The notes below the pieces were generated by a model. The model searched no databases and had not been told where the DNA came from. It saw only the letters and a list, made by a program, of their open reading frames with translations. 64,000 nucleotides of DNA, from contig JAFTIP010000055.1 of the NCBI GenBank assembly GCA_017456845.1, forward strand, positions 1 to 64,000, in the 5' to 3' direction. This DNA is from Ruminococcus sp. GTDB taxonomy: Bacteria > Bacillota > Clostridia > Oscillospirales > Acutalibacteraceae. This document shows positions 16,662 to 24,790 of this stretch, piece after piece (position 1 is the stretch's first letter; every line of letters begins with the position of its first letter). The translations under genes were made by a program, and so were the position numbers.

Positions 16662-17606
16662 TTATAAATTAAGACTTTCGTATTCTCTGCTGAGAATTTC
16701 GCAGGAGTGAGAAAAACTCTTAAGTTCGCCTTCAGTTAAGTCAAGCTCAATAAGTCTGTCAGCACCTGATTTCCCTACTATGCAAGGTGTTCCTACAAAA
16801 ACGTCCTTTTCGCCGTATTCGCCTTTAAGTCGGGCAGATACTGTCAGCACGGTGTTTTCGTCGTTTAAAATTGCCCTTACAATTCTTGTTATTGCAATAC
16901 CAATGCCGTAGTAGGTGGCTTTTTTTGCGGTGATGATTTTTTGCGCGGCTTCTCTGACTTTGGCGGCAATTTTTTCCATATCCTCGCTTCTGAATTTATG
17001 AGGATTATCTTTAATAATCTTGGAAAGGGGCTTGGTGGATATCATGGCTTGGCTCCAAGGGGCAAATTCTGAGTCTCCATGCTCACCGATTATATAGGCG
17101 TGTACATTTCTGGGGTCTACGGAAAAGTAGTCTCCTAAAAGGTATCTTAGTCTTGCTGTGTCGAGGGTAGTACCCGAGCCAATTACCCGAGATGGGTTAA
17201 ATCCTGAAAGCTCATAGGTTATTCGGGTCATTATATCTACGGGATTTGTAGCAACAAGAAAAATTCCGCCAAAGCCGCTTTCTGTAACAGAAGTAACAAC
17301 TGACTTAAAAACGTTATAGTTCCTTTTTAGCAGTTCCAGTCTGGATTCTCCGGGTTTCTGGTTTACACCTGCACAGATTACGGCTATGCTTGCGTCTTTG
17401 CAATCTTTATAGTCTCCTGCATAAATTTTCATACTGGAATGGGAAAAAGCAAGACCGTGGTTAAGGTCCATAGCTTCGCCTTCGGCACGCTTTTTATCAA
17501 TATCAATAAGCACTAATTCGTCGCAGACGTTCTGGTTAAGTGCCGAGTATGCAAAGCTCATTCCTACCATTCCTGTTCCTATAAGTGCCACTTTTCTGTT
17601 TATCAT
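16662..17606 (-). CDS. ldh: L-lactate dehydrogenase
   Basis: This 314-residue protein has the NAD-binding 'GTGMVGMSFAY' (11-21), 'LIDIDKKRAEGEAMDL', 'VATNPVDIMT', 'GSGTTLDTARLRYLLG' and the active-site 'GEHGDSEFAPWS' with the catalytic His. It reduces pyruvate to L-lactate with NADH to regenerate NAD+ in fermentation. 'DLNHGLAF' gives the first part of the substrate loop. The length is normal. It lies 2 bases downstream of the lipase-like gene, so it is probably co-transcribed with it, although the two jobs do not connect in an obvious way. Malate dehydrogenase is less likely by the motif set. Confidence 0.92.
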   Translation of the reverse strand: MINRKVALIGTGMVGMSFAYSALNQNVCDELVLIDIDKKRAEGEAMDLNHGLAFSHSSMKIYAGDYKDCKDASIAVICAGVNQKPGESRLELLKRNYNVFKSVVTSVTESGFGGIFLVATNPVDIMTRITYELSGFNPSRVIGSGTTLDTARLRYLLGDYFSVDPRNVHAYIIGEHGDSEFAPWSQAMISTKPLSKIIKDNPHKFRSEDMEKIAAKVREAAQKIITAKKATYYGIGIAITRIVRAILNDENTVLTVSARLKGEYGEKDVFVGTPCIVGKSGADRLIELDLTEGELKSFSHSCEILSREYESLNL

Positions 17607-17608
17607 GT

Positions 17609-18790
17609 TTATTTCAGCCTTTCGTAAAAATATTCCTCATTCAGAACGTTGAACCATGCCATATATGCATCGTGCATATGATTTACCACTACGGGGGTTT
17701 TATCTAAAGAGGTAGTGGTTTTCAGCTCTTTCTCAGTAAGTCCGCTGAAAACGAATTCCGTAATCGCCGAAACTTCCGGAATTGACTTACAGCTAAGCAT
17801 AAAAAGTCCGTGTAAAAGAGGATTTTCGCCGCTCATAACTGCAGCCAACTTCATCATATAGTCGTACATAGTAAGCCTGTAACTGCCTACGGTAATTTCT
17901 TTTTGGTAGTAATCCTCAGGTGTAGGAGCTATAAGGTATAAATAATTAATGATGTTTTCTACGTCCTTGCCTTTTTTGGGAAAATCCCTAAGCTCACTGC
18001 AGGTTTCTGCCAAATATGATTTTTTCATTTCCTCATAAAGGATTTCAAAATTTATGGTGTCATAATCAGGGAGTTCTATGGTTTTTCCATAGCGTTTATA
18101 ACCCCATTGAGGAAGAGGAATGTAACAGATAAAATCCTGAGGATTAATAATGTTTACTATACTTTTGTACTTTTCATCCTCGGCGTTTTCTATCATTGTT
18201 GTATTAGGGCAGGCAAAATTATAGGCGCATACAGACTTAAACTTGTTTTCATCAATAAGCTTAGCTGACACTAAGTTACTTACTGCGGCTCCTCTGGAGT
18301 GACCCGTTACAAAAATTTCGGTGTCTGATTTGTTCAAAGAGTGTCGGCTCATATAATTGTTGACGTTTTGAATTGCCAGCTCAGCAGCTTTGGAAAAGCC
18401 TGCGTGCTGAACTCCTTCGCCTATATAGAAGTTAGAGTACCACTCTTCGTCCTTGGTGCCTCTGATAATCGCCATTAATAAGTTTTTTTTACGGCAAAGA
18501 ACAAGCCCTGCCTTGTTGTCTGATTTTATAGAGTTTTCGTACTGAAAATATTCTATATCTTCGTATCCTTCGTTTGTTAAAACGGCATTCAGATTTTCGG
18601 GATAACCCGCAAGCGAGCAAAGCCGAAGACTGTTTTTAGCGGTTTCTAAACTGAATACAAACTCTGATTCAGCAGAAATGCTGTGAGAAGAAATAACCTC
18701 TGTTTCTTGATTCTGAGCATAAAAAACACCACAGCAAGCCGAGATAATGGCCGCTGTGGCGATAAATAGTGAAATAAATCTTAGTTTCAA
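17609..18790 (-). CDS. Lipase class 3-like secreted hydrolase or lipoprotein
   Basis: The N-terminus is an export signal. 'ISAC' before Cys19 fits a lipobox, so the protein may be a lipoprotein. The alpha/beta hydrolase core has 'AIRGTKDEEWYSNFYIGEGVQHAGF' and the nucleophile elbow 'VTGHSRGAAVSN', followed by 'NFACPNT' and 'INPQDFICYIPLPQWGYKRYG', the arrangement of class 3 (fungal-type) lipases. A C-terminal 'VNHMHDAYMAW' may give the His. It should cleave ester bonds of lipids or surface polymers outside the cell. It lies between mgtE (14 bases upstream) and ldh (2 bases downstream), suggesting a three-gene unit. Confidence 0.72.
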   Translation of the reverse strand: MKLRFISLFIATAAIISACCGVFYAQNQETEVISSHSISAESEFVFSLETAKNSLRLCSLAGYPENLNAVLTNEGYEDIEYFQYENSIKSDNKAGLVLCRKKNLLMAIIRGTKDEEWYSNFYIGEGVQHAGFSKAAELAIQNVNNYMSRHSLNKSDTEIFVTGHSRGAAVSNLVSAKLIDENKFKSVCAYNFACPNTTMIENAEDEKYKSIVNIINPQDFICYIPLPQWGYKRYGKTIELPDYDTINFEILYEEMKKSYLAETCSELRDFPKKGKDVENIINYLYLIAPTPEDYYQKEITVGSYRLTMYDYMMKLAAVMSGENPLLHGLFMLSCKSIPEVSAITEFVFSGLTEKELKTTTSLDKTPVVVNHMHDAYMAWFNVLNEEYFYERLK

Positions 18791-18804
18791 AGCTGACGAC
18801 CCTC

Positions 18805-20184
18805 TTATGCTTGAAGTACGAGAGTGGCAATAGCAAAGAAGACCAAAAGAGATACAATATCAACGATTGTGGTAATAAAGGGGCTTGCCATAACTGCAGG
18901 GTCCATACCAATTTTCTTTGCTACCATCGGCAATGAACAGCCGACGATTTTTGACACAACTACAACAACAAATATTGTTAAGCTGACGACAAGTGCAATT
19001 TCAGGTGTGACCTTGGGATTTTGCAGTAACCAACCGTCAATAAGCAGGGTTTTTCCGAAGTTAACAATTGCAAGGGTTGCACCGCAGATGATTGAAACTC
19101 TGCATTCTTTAAAGATAACCCAGAAAATATCCTTGAATTCGATTTCTTCAAGGGAAAGAGCACGGATAACGGTAACTGAGGACTGGCTGCCTGCGTTACC
19201 GGCTGTGCCCATTAGCATTGGAATAAAAGACGTTAAAATAATAAGTTCGCCCTGAAGCAGGCTTTCGCAGCTTGAGATTATTATGCCCGTAAATGTAGCA
19301 GAAATCATAAGCAATAATAACCATGGAATTCTGTGCCACCAAGTTTCGAAAACGCCGCTTTTGGTGTAGGGTTTGTCAGAGGATGTAATAGCCGCCATCT
19401 TCTGGATATCCTCGGTGGTTTCTTCCTCCATAACGTCAACTGCGTCGTCGAAGGTAACGATACCAACAAGTCGGTTTTCGGTGTCAACAACAGGAACCGC
19501 AAGAAAGTCGTAGTTGCGGATAATCTGAGCAACATGTTCCTGGTCGTCTAAAGTTCCTACGGAGATAACGTTTTCCTCCATAAGGTTTTCAATGATATCG
19601 TCCTCATCTGCAAGTAAGATATCCTTGATAGTAATAACACCGGCGAGCTTTCCGTTGTCATGGGTAACGTAACAGGTGTAGATAGTTTCCTTGTCAATAC
19701 CTGTTCGGCGGATTCTTAAAATTGCTTGGTCAACGGTCATACCGGGACGAAGATTTACAAACTCCGTTGTCATAATGGAGCCTGCGCTGTCGTCGGGGTA
19801 TTTTAAAAGCTCGTTAATTTGTTTTCTTGTTTCTGCGTCTGCCTGACGTAAAATTCTTTTTACAACGTTGGCAGGCATTTCTTCAATAATATCAACCGCA
19901 TCATCGGCTGAAAGCTCATCGACAACTTCTTTAAGCTCGCTGTCAGAAAAGCCTTTAATCAAAAACTCTTGGGTATCCTCATCCATTTCAACAAAAACGT
20001 CAGCGGCAAGCTCTTTGGGCAGCATTCTGAAAAGAACCTGAACCTTTGAGTCGTGAATATCGCCAAAAAGGCAGGCGATGTCGTAGGCGTTCATAGTGGT
20101 AAGGATGTCCCTGAGGGTTTTGTACTTCTTTTCGTCAAGAAGTTTGTTGATTGTTACATCAACAGTTACAAAGTTCCTTTCCAT
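18805..20184 (-). CDS. mgtE: Magnesium transporter MgtE
   Basis: This 459-residue protein shows the MgtE order: an N-terminal superhelical domain (about 20-130, with 'LFRMLPKELAADVFVEMD'), two CBS domains (about 135-255) and five membrane helices (about 285-455, with 'FIPMLMGTAGNAGSQSS' and 'DPAVMASPFITTIVDIVSLLVFF'). MgtE is a Mg2+ channel gated by Mg2+ binding to the cytoplasmic domains. The start has AGGAGG 7 bases upstream. The leader is unusual: a 32-codon ORF with its own strong ribosome site lies upstream, and the mgtE ribosome site can be paired. No M-box riboswitch match was found. Confidence 0.93.
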   Translation of the reverse strand: MERNFVTVDVTINKLLDEKKYKTLRDILTTMNAYDIACLFGDIHDSKVQVLFRMLPKELAADVFVEMDEDTQEFLIKGFSDSELKEVVDELSADDAVDIIEEMPANVVKRILRQADAETRKQINELLKYPDDSAGSIMTTEFVNLRPGMTVDQAILRIRRTGIDKETIYTCYVTHDNGKLAGVITIKDILLADEDDIIENLMEENVISVGTLDDQEHVAQIIRNYDFLAVPVVDTENRLVGIVTFDDAVDVMEEETTEDIQKMAAITSSDKPYTKSGVFETWWHRIPWLLLLMISATFTGIIISSCESLLQGELIILTSFIPMLMGTAGNAGSQSSVTVIRALSLEEIEFKDIFWVIFKECRVSIICGATLAIVNFGKTLLIDGWLLQNPKVTPEIALVVSLTIFVVVVVSKIVGCSLPMVAKKIGMDPAVMASPFITTIVDIVSLLVFFAIATLVLQA

Positions 20185-20185
20185 A

Positions 20186-20229
20186 AAGTGTTCCTCCTAA
20201 AAGTAATAGGCGGAAGTAAAAGACACTTT
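20186..20229 (-). promoter_or_regulatory. Possible stem masking the mgtE ribosome site
   Basis: On the minus strand AAGTGT (20229-20224) can pair with ACACTT (next to the start codon), and CCGCCT can pair with the ribosome site AGGAGG with one mismatch. TACTTCC within the same stretch is also complementary to GGAAGTA at codons 4-6 of the upstream ORF, an alternative long-range pairing. Confidence 0.45.
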
Positions 20230-20238
20230 TCCCTCAGT

Positions 20239-20337
20239 TTATATTGCAGCAGTAAAGCTAATAAACGCAGAAAAATCTGCAAAATTTACACTGCAACTTC
20301 GCCCGGGAACCGTGCCGGTACTACTTCCTGCGTCCAT
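20239..20337 (-). CDS. Upstream ORF (leader peptide candidate) of mgtE
   Basis: An ORF of 32 codons starts at ATG 20337 and ends at TAA 20239, 55 bases before the mgtE start. AGAGAGGTGAG lies 5-15 bases before its ATG, a much better site than chance would give. The peptide begins MDAGSSTGTVPGRSC and has a hydrophobic, Phe-rich end (FADFSAFISFTAAI). I know no family for it. Leader peptides whose translation senses Mg2+ are known for mgtA and corA in enterobacteria (mgtL, corL), but not with this sequence. Pairing between its early codons and the mgtE leader suggests a control role. The rest of the 357-base gap holds a probable promoter (TATAAT-like on the minus strand near 20360) and nothing else I recognise. 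Confidence 0.55.
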   Translation of the reverse strand: MDAGSSTGTVPGRSCSVNFADFSAFISFTAAI

Positions 20338-20541
20338 TAACTCTCACCTCTCTAAGTTATAATATGTGATAAATTAAAAAATCTACCGCTATTTTATAAT
20401 TTTAGTCCTTTTTTTCCATAAAGTCAATAAAATAGAGATAAAAATTTGAGCTAAAATTGCCCATTGGCAAACTGTATTTTTGCGTTGATATAAGAAAAGC
20501 AATATGATAAAATCTATATATCATATAAAAGGAGGAAAATT

Positions 20542-20898
20542 ATGATTACGTTTATTTGTTATCCTAAGTGCACTACCTGCAAGAAGGCTGAAGCTTGGCT
20601 TAAGGATAATAACGTTGAATATGTTTTAAGAGATATTAAGGAGGATAACCCCACTGCCTCTGAGCTTAAGGCTTGGTTTGAGAAAAGCCAAGAGCCTTTA
20701 AAGAAATTCTTCAACACCAGCGGGCTTTTGTACAGGTCGATGGAGCTTAAAGACAAAATCCCCTCTATGAGCGAAGAAGAAATGCTCAGTCTTTTAGCCT
20801 CTGACGGAATGTTGGTGAAAAGGCCCTTGCTGATATCTGACAGCTTTATTCTCATAGGTTTTAAAGAGGCAAAGTGGCAGGAAGCACTTAACAAATAG
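20542..20898 (+). CDS. ArsC/Spx-family thioredoxin-fold protein
   Basis: This 118-residue protein begins 'ITFICYPKCTTCKKAEAWLKDNNV', with the CxxC redox pair and the ArsC-like N-terminus, and has 'GMLVKRPLLI' where ArsC/YffB/Spx proteins keep an Arg-Pro. 'SGLLYRSMELKDKIPSMSEEEMLSLLASD' is typical of the clostridial ArsC/Spx-like group annotated as arsenate reductase family. It may be a reductase or a transcription-modulating Spx homolog; sequence alone does not decide. No ars genes are near, so a role in arsenate resistance has no support from context. The ribosome site is AAAGGAGG, and it is transcribed alone. Confidence 0.82.
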   Translation: MITFICYPKCTTCKKAEAWLKDNNVEYVLRDIKEDNPTASELKAWFEKSQEPLKKFFNTSGLLYRSMELKDKIPSMSEEEMLSLLASDGMLVKRPLLISDSFILIGFKEAKWQEALNK

Positions 20899-20954
20899 AG
20901 TGTTCTGTTAAATCTTTGTAAAGCTGTTGTAAACCTATAATAAAGTAACTTTTC

Positions 20955-21022
20955 TTTCATCCCTAAAAAACGCGTTTCATCCCAGAAACGTGTTTTTTTA
21001 TGCTCACTTTGCTATAGTCACA
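20955..21022 (+). promoter_or_regulatory. Direct-repeat promoter element, site 2
   Basis: Two TTTCATCCC copies lie exactly 20 bases apart (20955 and 20975), followed by TATAGTCACAG at 21013. The layout matches sites 1 and 3. The second copy lies in the stem and loop of the ArsC-gene terminator, so here the element may serve both ends or partly be chance. Confidence 0.45.
20968..20998 (+). terminator. Terminator after the ArsC-like gene
   Basis: AACGCGTTTC pairs with GAAACGTGTT (one G-U pair) around the loop ATCCCA, then seven T's follow. The loop overlaps one copy of the direct repeat of site 2. Confidence 0.7.
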
Positions 21023-21068
21023 GTTGTGGGAAGCCCCCATAAGTTGACCCCAAAACGGAGTGATTAAA

Positions 21069-23807
21069 ATGAAAAAAATATTTAAAAAATGCGTTGCGGT
21101 ATTATTGGTTTTATGCATGGCGTTTTCCGCCTGCGTATTATCCGTAAGTGCATCGGATATATCGGGAACAGTTAAATCCTCGTTGTCCAAAGACCTTTCG
21201 TGGTTTGGATACGCCTTGGTTACTATTGCCAACACCACCGATGACGATGACTTTAAAGAAAGTGCTGCATCTATAAATTCGTGGCTTTGCGGCGGAAGTA
21301 ACGTGTCCTTTAAGCTGTCTGAAATCTCAGCTATGTGTGAGCAGCTTTTAGACGAAGTCGGTACTCTTAATACTCAGAACAAAGAGATTTTAAGTGCGGT
21401 TGAAAAATTAGGCTTAAAAACAGACTATGATGCTATGTGCAATGCATATCAAAATCAGGTAAGCAACGTAATAAGTAAGTACGGTTTTACAAACGCAATA
21501 GCATATTATGAAGATTATGTTGAGGCTGTAGCTGAGTATAAGAAAAACGAAACAGCAGCGAATAAACAGGCTGCCGAAAAGGCAAAAAATGATTTCATTG
21601 CATCAGTTGTAGGCGATGATTTAGAAGACGGATACACTAATTGTAAAATCGGCGGAGTAAAAGAGCCTAAAGTTTCTGTAGACAGCTGTTTTTATAATTG
21701 CCTTGCAGACCTTTCGGCACTTTTAAATTCCAATGATTCAATCATAGGCACAAGATTTATTGACAAAGCGGCTCAGCTTGCATACAAAATGTATCCCTTC
21801 AGCTCTCAGCAGTATGATTTTGTTATGGATTCCGCAAAGAAACAGCTTCTTGAGATTACAAAAGTAATGCTTATGTATCAGGAGTTTATCGGTATGCGTG
21901 CCGAGTATTTTCAGGGGATAAGCTCAGGCGGTATCAAAACATCAAAAATGTATACCAAGGATGAGCTCGATGGTATTTACAAGGAGTCTGCAGATAATTT
22001 CTATAGTGTTTTAGAATCAACAGATACCAGAGTTTCAGAGTGGTATAACAGCAAGGTTTATATTACGATAAGCGGTAATTGGCTTTATATAAGCGAGTAT
22101 CTTACGTCTGAGGATGCTCAGACACAAACCCTTACTATTAATAACTTCAGAAATTCTGTTGATTATAACTTTTATTTGAATGAATCTGTAAAGGGCAGGG
22201 TTGAGTCTTCTATTGCTATTGATTTGCATATAAACCCATCAAAAGGTATGGCTAATAATGCCGCAATATCTCAGAAGGTTAGCTTTAATAAAGATGCTGC
22301 AATAGTTTTGCGGGCGGATTCTTCTCATGCACAGGTTAAACCATTTTATATACTTGACGGTAAAAGCCTTGAAGAATACCAGACAAAGTGTCAGTTTTTT
22401 GACCACAATGTAGAGAACTTCACTATGCTTTATGACCTGCATATGCCAAGATGCGATTACTACAATCTGGTTCAGGGTGTATATTCTGACGGCTACAAGA
22501 ACTTTAAATGTATTTCTAACGAAGAACAGTTACATGATATTTTAAACAGCAGTTATTATAATCTTTGCAACTCCTCCATTAAGAGCTATTTTTCAGATTT
22601 TCTTGGTTATACAGGGGATAACAATGTTTATTTTATGCTTAATTCTCCCACAAACCCTTCAGAGCAAGGTGCTCCCACAAGCTACACTGTTCTTCCGGCG
22701 CTTGACTGTACAGCAGAGCATACCTTCACAAAAACTTGGACAAATTCTGCTATAGACCTTTATAACCTTCAGTCAAACAGAAAGGGCAGTGCCAATAAAT
22801 CAAGCTCCTGCTACGCAATTTTACTCCTTCCCGAAGATGACAATTTCAAGGGCAAGGTAGAGGTGCTCTCAGACAGAGCTGAGGCAACAATCTCAGGTGC
22901 TGATTATAGCTATGAAACAGGCCTTGCAACCTCAGGTGAAACAGCATATATCAATATAGCGCCCCTCAGCGGATTTGAGATTTCGTCCATAACAGTTCAG
23001 CTCGGCTCTTCTACAGAGACCCTTGGCAGGGATCAGCTTATTGTTAATGAAGACGGCTCTGTAGCTTTGGCTTACTCCGTACCTTATTCCAACAACCTTA
23101 CTGTAACGGTTAACACATCGCCTGTAGCCCTTGAACTTGATATTAACGGCAATTTTATTGTAGAAGATTATGATGACCTTTGCCGTGTAGGTTATATGGT
23201 AAACAGCGGTAAAGAAGAATACATTAACGGAAACTATATTCTTGCAGATGATATCGACTGTAAAACTGAGGACTGGACAAAGCGAGAAATGATCGGTACA
23301 AAGGACATTCAGTTTAACGGTACGTTTGACGGTCAGGGCCATACCATCAGCAACTTAAATTATGGTGCTGATGTAGAGGGTGAAGACTCAGGCAATATTC
23401 AGGGACTTTTTGCTATACTGGGCAAAAACGCTTGTGTTAAAAAGCTTAACCTTGATAACGCTACCGTATGGAGTGACGACAGTTTGGCAAAAGGTAGTGC
23501 TGTAATTGCAAAGCAAAACAACGGTGTTATCAGCAGTTGTACGGTAAAAAACAGTTTGGTTCAGCTTGGCAACTCTGATTATTTAGGCGGTATTACAGGC
23601 GTTAATAACGGTACGGTTGAATACTGCAAAGTGGAAAATTCAACACTTGTACGCCGTTGGGGAGGATGCGGAAAAAGAGCAATGGGTAATATCTGCGAGG
23701 TAAACAACGGTATACTTCATGTGTGTTCTGCAAGCGGTTGCGTGTTTAAAAACGGCACAATTACTGACGGTTCTGCACTTTTTGCAGTAGATACTTACTT
23801 CTCTTAA
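21069..23807 (+). CDS. Large secreted protein of unknown function with GLUG-like C-terminus, paralog of the 13491 product
   Basis: A signal peptide (about 1-29, 'VLLVLCMAFSACVLSVSAS') leads into a region with the same block order as the 13491 protein: a helical segment, 'SWLCGG', 'GTRFIDKAAQLAYKMYPFSSQQYDF', 'RCDYYNLVQGVYSDG', 'AIDLYNLQSNRKG' and 'AYSVPYSNNLTVTVN'. It is longer by about 215 residues. The extra C-terminus has 'GTFDGQGHTISNLNY' and 'GGITGVNNGTVEYCKVENS', the GLUG/adhesin-type beta-helix motif. ATG 21069 is chosen with ACGGAG 9 bases upstream; a GTG at 21060 adds three residues. The GLUG part suggests surface adhesion or sugar binding. The shared part has no known function. Confidence 0.7.
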   Translation: MKKIFKKCVAVLLVLCMAFSACVLSVSASDISGTVKSSLSKDLSWFGYALVTIANTTDDDDFKESAASINSWLCGGSNVSFKLSEISAMCEQLLDEVGTLNTQNKEILSAVEKLGLKTDYDAMCNAYQNQVSNVISKYGFTNAIAYYEDYVEAVAEYKKNETAANKQAAEKAKNDFIASVVGDDLEDGYTNCKIGGVKEPKVSVDSCFYNCLADLSALLNSNDSIIGTRFIDKAAQLAYKMYPFSSQQYDFVMDSAKKQLLEITKVMLMYQEFIGMRAEYFQGISSGGIKTSKMYTKDELDGIYKESADNFYSVLESTDTRVSEWYNSKVYITISGNWLYISEYLTSEDAQTQTLTINNFRNSVDYNFYLNESVKGRVESSIAIDLHINPSKGMANNAAISQKVSFNKDAAIVLRADSSHAQVKPFYILDGKSLEEYQTKCQFFDHNVENFTMLYDLHMPRCDYYNLVQGVYSDGYKNFKCISNEEQLHDILNSSYYNLCNSSIKSYFSDFLGYTGDNNVYFMLNSPTNPSEQGAPTSYTVLPALDCTAEHTFTKTWTNSAIDLYNLQSNRKGSANKSSSCYAILLLPEDDNFKGKVEVLSDRAEATISGADYSYETGLATSGETAYINIAPLSGFEISSITVQLGSSTETLGRDQLIVNEDGSVALAYSVPYSNNLTVTVNTSPVALELDINGNFIVEDYDDLCRVGYMVNSGKEEYINGNYILADDIDCKTEDWTKREMIGTKDIQFNGTFDGQGHTISNLNYGADVEGEDSGNIQGLFAILGKNACVKKLNLDNATVWSDDSLAKGSAVIAKQNNGVISSCTVKNSLVQLGNSDYLGGITGVNNGTVEYCKVENSTLVRRWGGCGKRAMGNICEVNNGILHVCSASGCVFKNGTITDGSALFAVDTYFS

Positions 23808-23838
23808 TATAAATATGATTTCTCAATAACTTTTTCAT

Positions 23839-23884
23839 ACAAAGCAACCCCCTGTGTCAAATACGGCTCAGGGAGTTTTGCTTG
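23839..23884 (+). terminator. Probable weak terminator
   Basis: AAGCAA...CCCTG pairs with CAGGG...TTGCTT around an 14-base loop. The stem is interrupted and the T-run is short, so termination may be partial and allow read-through into the small membrane protein gene. Confidence 0.5.
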
Positions 23885-23937
23885 CAGATTGAGTTTGGTT
23901 GTGTTTATTGAATTTTGTTTGGATTCAGGAGTTTAAA

Positions 23938-24213
23938 ATGAAAAACGTAATGATAAAGATATGGGATTTTATTAAATATACTTTTATACTGAGTATTTTC
24001 TTTCTTGGTACAGAATATCTTTTATACGATTTGTTGAGCACAGATAATAAGCTTTACTATTTTTTCTTTATTATTTTTTTGATTTTAGTGGGCGTATCAA
24101 TTGATATTCTTAATAAAAGAAAGAAGTTTAATGCTTTTATAAATTCTGCTATTGTGCTTGCCGGGGTGTTTTTTGCATTGGGTATACTGTGGATTTTGAT
24201 TAAATTTATATAA
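23938..24213 (+). CDS. Small membrane protein of unknown function
   Basis: This 91-residue protein has three hydrophobic segments (about 10-30, 38-56 and 66-90) and few charged residues between them. ATG 23938 follows CAGGAG by 7 bases, which makes it the likely start. It lies 130 bases downstream of the large secreted protein gene and just upstream of the small secreted peptide gene. Its size and position are compatible with an immunity, export-helper or sensor protein for its neighbours, but no motif shows this. I do not recognise a family. Confidence 0.6.
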   Translation: MKNVMIKIWDFIKYTFILSIFFLGTEYLLYDLLSTDNKLYYFFFIIFLILVGVSIDILNKRKKFNAFINSAIVLAGVFFALGILWILIKFI

Positions 24214-24222
24214 GAATACGTC

Positions 24223-24296
24223 TTTCCTCCCAAAAATCGCTCTTTTATCCCAAATTGTTGTTGTGGTTAGATTTATGTGATAAGCTATAGCCACAG
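24223..24296 (+). promoter_or_regulatory. Direct-repeat promoter element, site 3
   Basis: TTTCCTCCC (24223) and TTTTATCCC (24243) lie 20 bases apart, followed by CAAATTGTTG (close to CAATTTGTTG in site 1) and TATAGCCACAG at 24286. It lies 85 bases before the small secreted peptide gene. Confidence 0.5.
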
Positions 24297-24372
24297 TCGA
24301 GAGAAACGACTGAATAAATTAATGCCAGAGTGGTTGGAAGGACTTTGGCAAAAAGATTGGAAGTATATGATT

Positions 24373-24627
24373 ATGAAAGAAACAAAAATGAAGAACAAAA
24401 AATTCAAGCGTGTAGTTGCAATTGCAATGTCAGCACTTACGCTTGTATCAGCCATTACAGCCATGGCTTGCACTGCAAGTGCCGCAAACCTTGAAGAGGA
24501 ACAGACGCAAATTGACGACCTTGCAGATATTACAATTGAAGTTGCAGATGCAGAGGGCCTTGTTTTAATAAGTAATCCCGAGGCAACAGGTGTTTATACA
24601 GTTGATCTCGATTCTGTAAACGATTGA
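24373..24627 (+). CDS. Small secreted acidic peptide precursor
   Basis: From ATG 24373 the product is 84 residues: a basic N-terminus ('KMKNKKFKR'), a hydrophobic signal core and a cleavage-like 'ACTASAA', leaving an acidic mature chain of about 46 residues ('NLEEEQTQIDDLADITIEV...'). GGAAG lies 9 bases before this ATG. In-frame ATGs at 24322, 24367 and 24388 are alternatives. The mature chain has no cysteine or glycine-glycine leader, so it does not look like a bacteriocin of a known class. It shares its upstream element with the two large secreted proteins. A signal, inhibitor or surface-layer role is possible; none can be shown. Confidence 0.55.
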   Translation: MKETKMKNKKFKRVVAIAMSALTLVSAITAMACTASAANLEEEQTQIDDLADITIEVADAEGLVLISNPEATGVYTVDLDSVND

Positions 24628-24713
24628 TACAGCCCAAAAGCTGTATGATATACAGAGGTACAGTAAGTACCTTGGAAGACAGGACTTTACAATTGTTCGA
24701 AAAGCCCTGTCTT
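24628..24713 (+). other. Three short hairpins in tandem after the secreted peptide gene
   Basis: TACAGC/GCTGTA (24628-24645), AGGTAC/GTACCT (24656-24672) and AAGACAGG/CCTGTCTT (24676-24713) follow the stop codon in a row, before the GC-rich terminator. They could form a structured 3' untranslated region. Confidence 0.45.
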
Positions 24714-24751
24714 GTAAACAGCTTTCCCCACAATTCTTAATATATATCTGC

Positions 24752-24790
24752 GAAGCCGCCGTCGGATTTTTCCGGCGGCGGCTTCATTTG
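24752..24790. terminator. GC-rich bidirectional terminator
   Basis: GAAGCCGCCG pairs with CGGCGGCTTC, with CGGATTTTTCCG at the tip. It lies between the convergent peptide and MutS-like genes. Confidence 0.8.

Noticed and set aside
20186..20400. M-box (ykoK) riboswitch before mgtE
   Set aside because: The conserved GGTGAGGCTCCT and GCTGCTGCCC-type blocks are absent. A translated leader ORF explains the strong ribosome site better.
23938..24627. Bacteriocin with immunity protein
   Set aside because: A small secreted peptide next to a small membrane protein suggests it, but there is no double-glycine leader, cysteine pattern, modification enzyme or dedicated transporter, so it stays a speculation.
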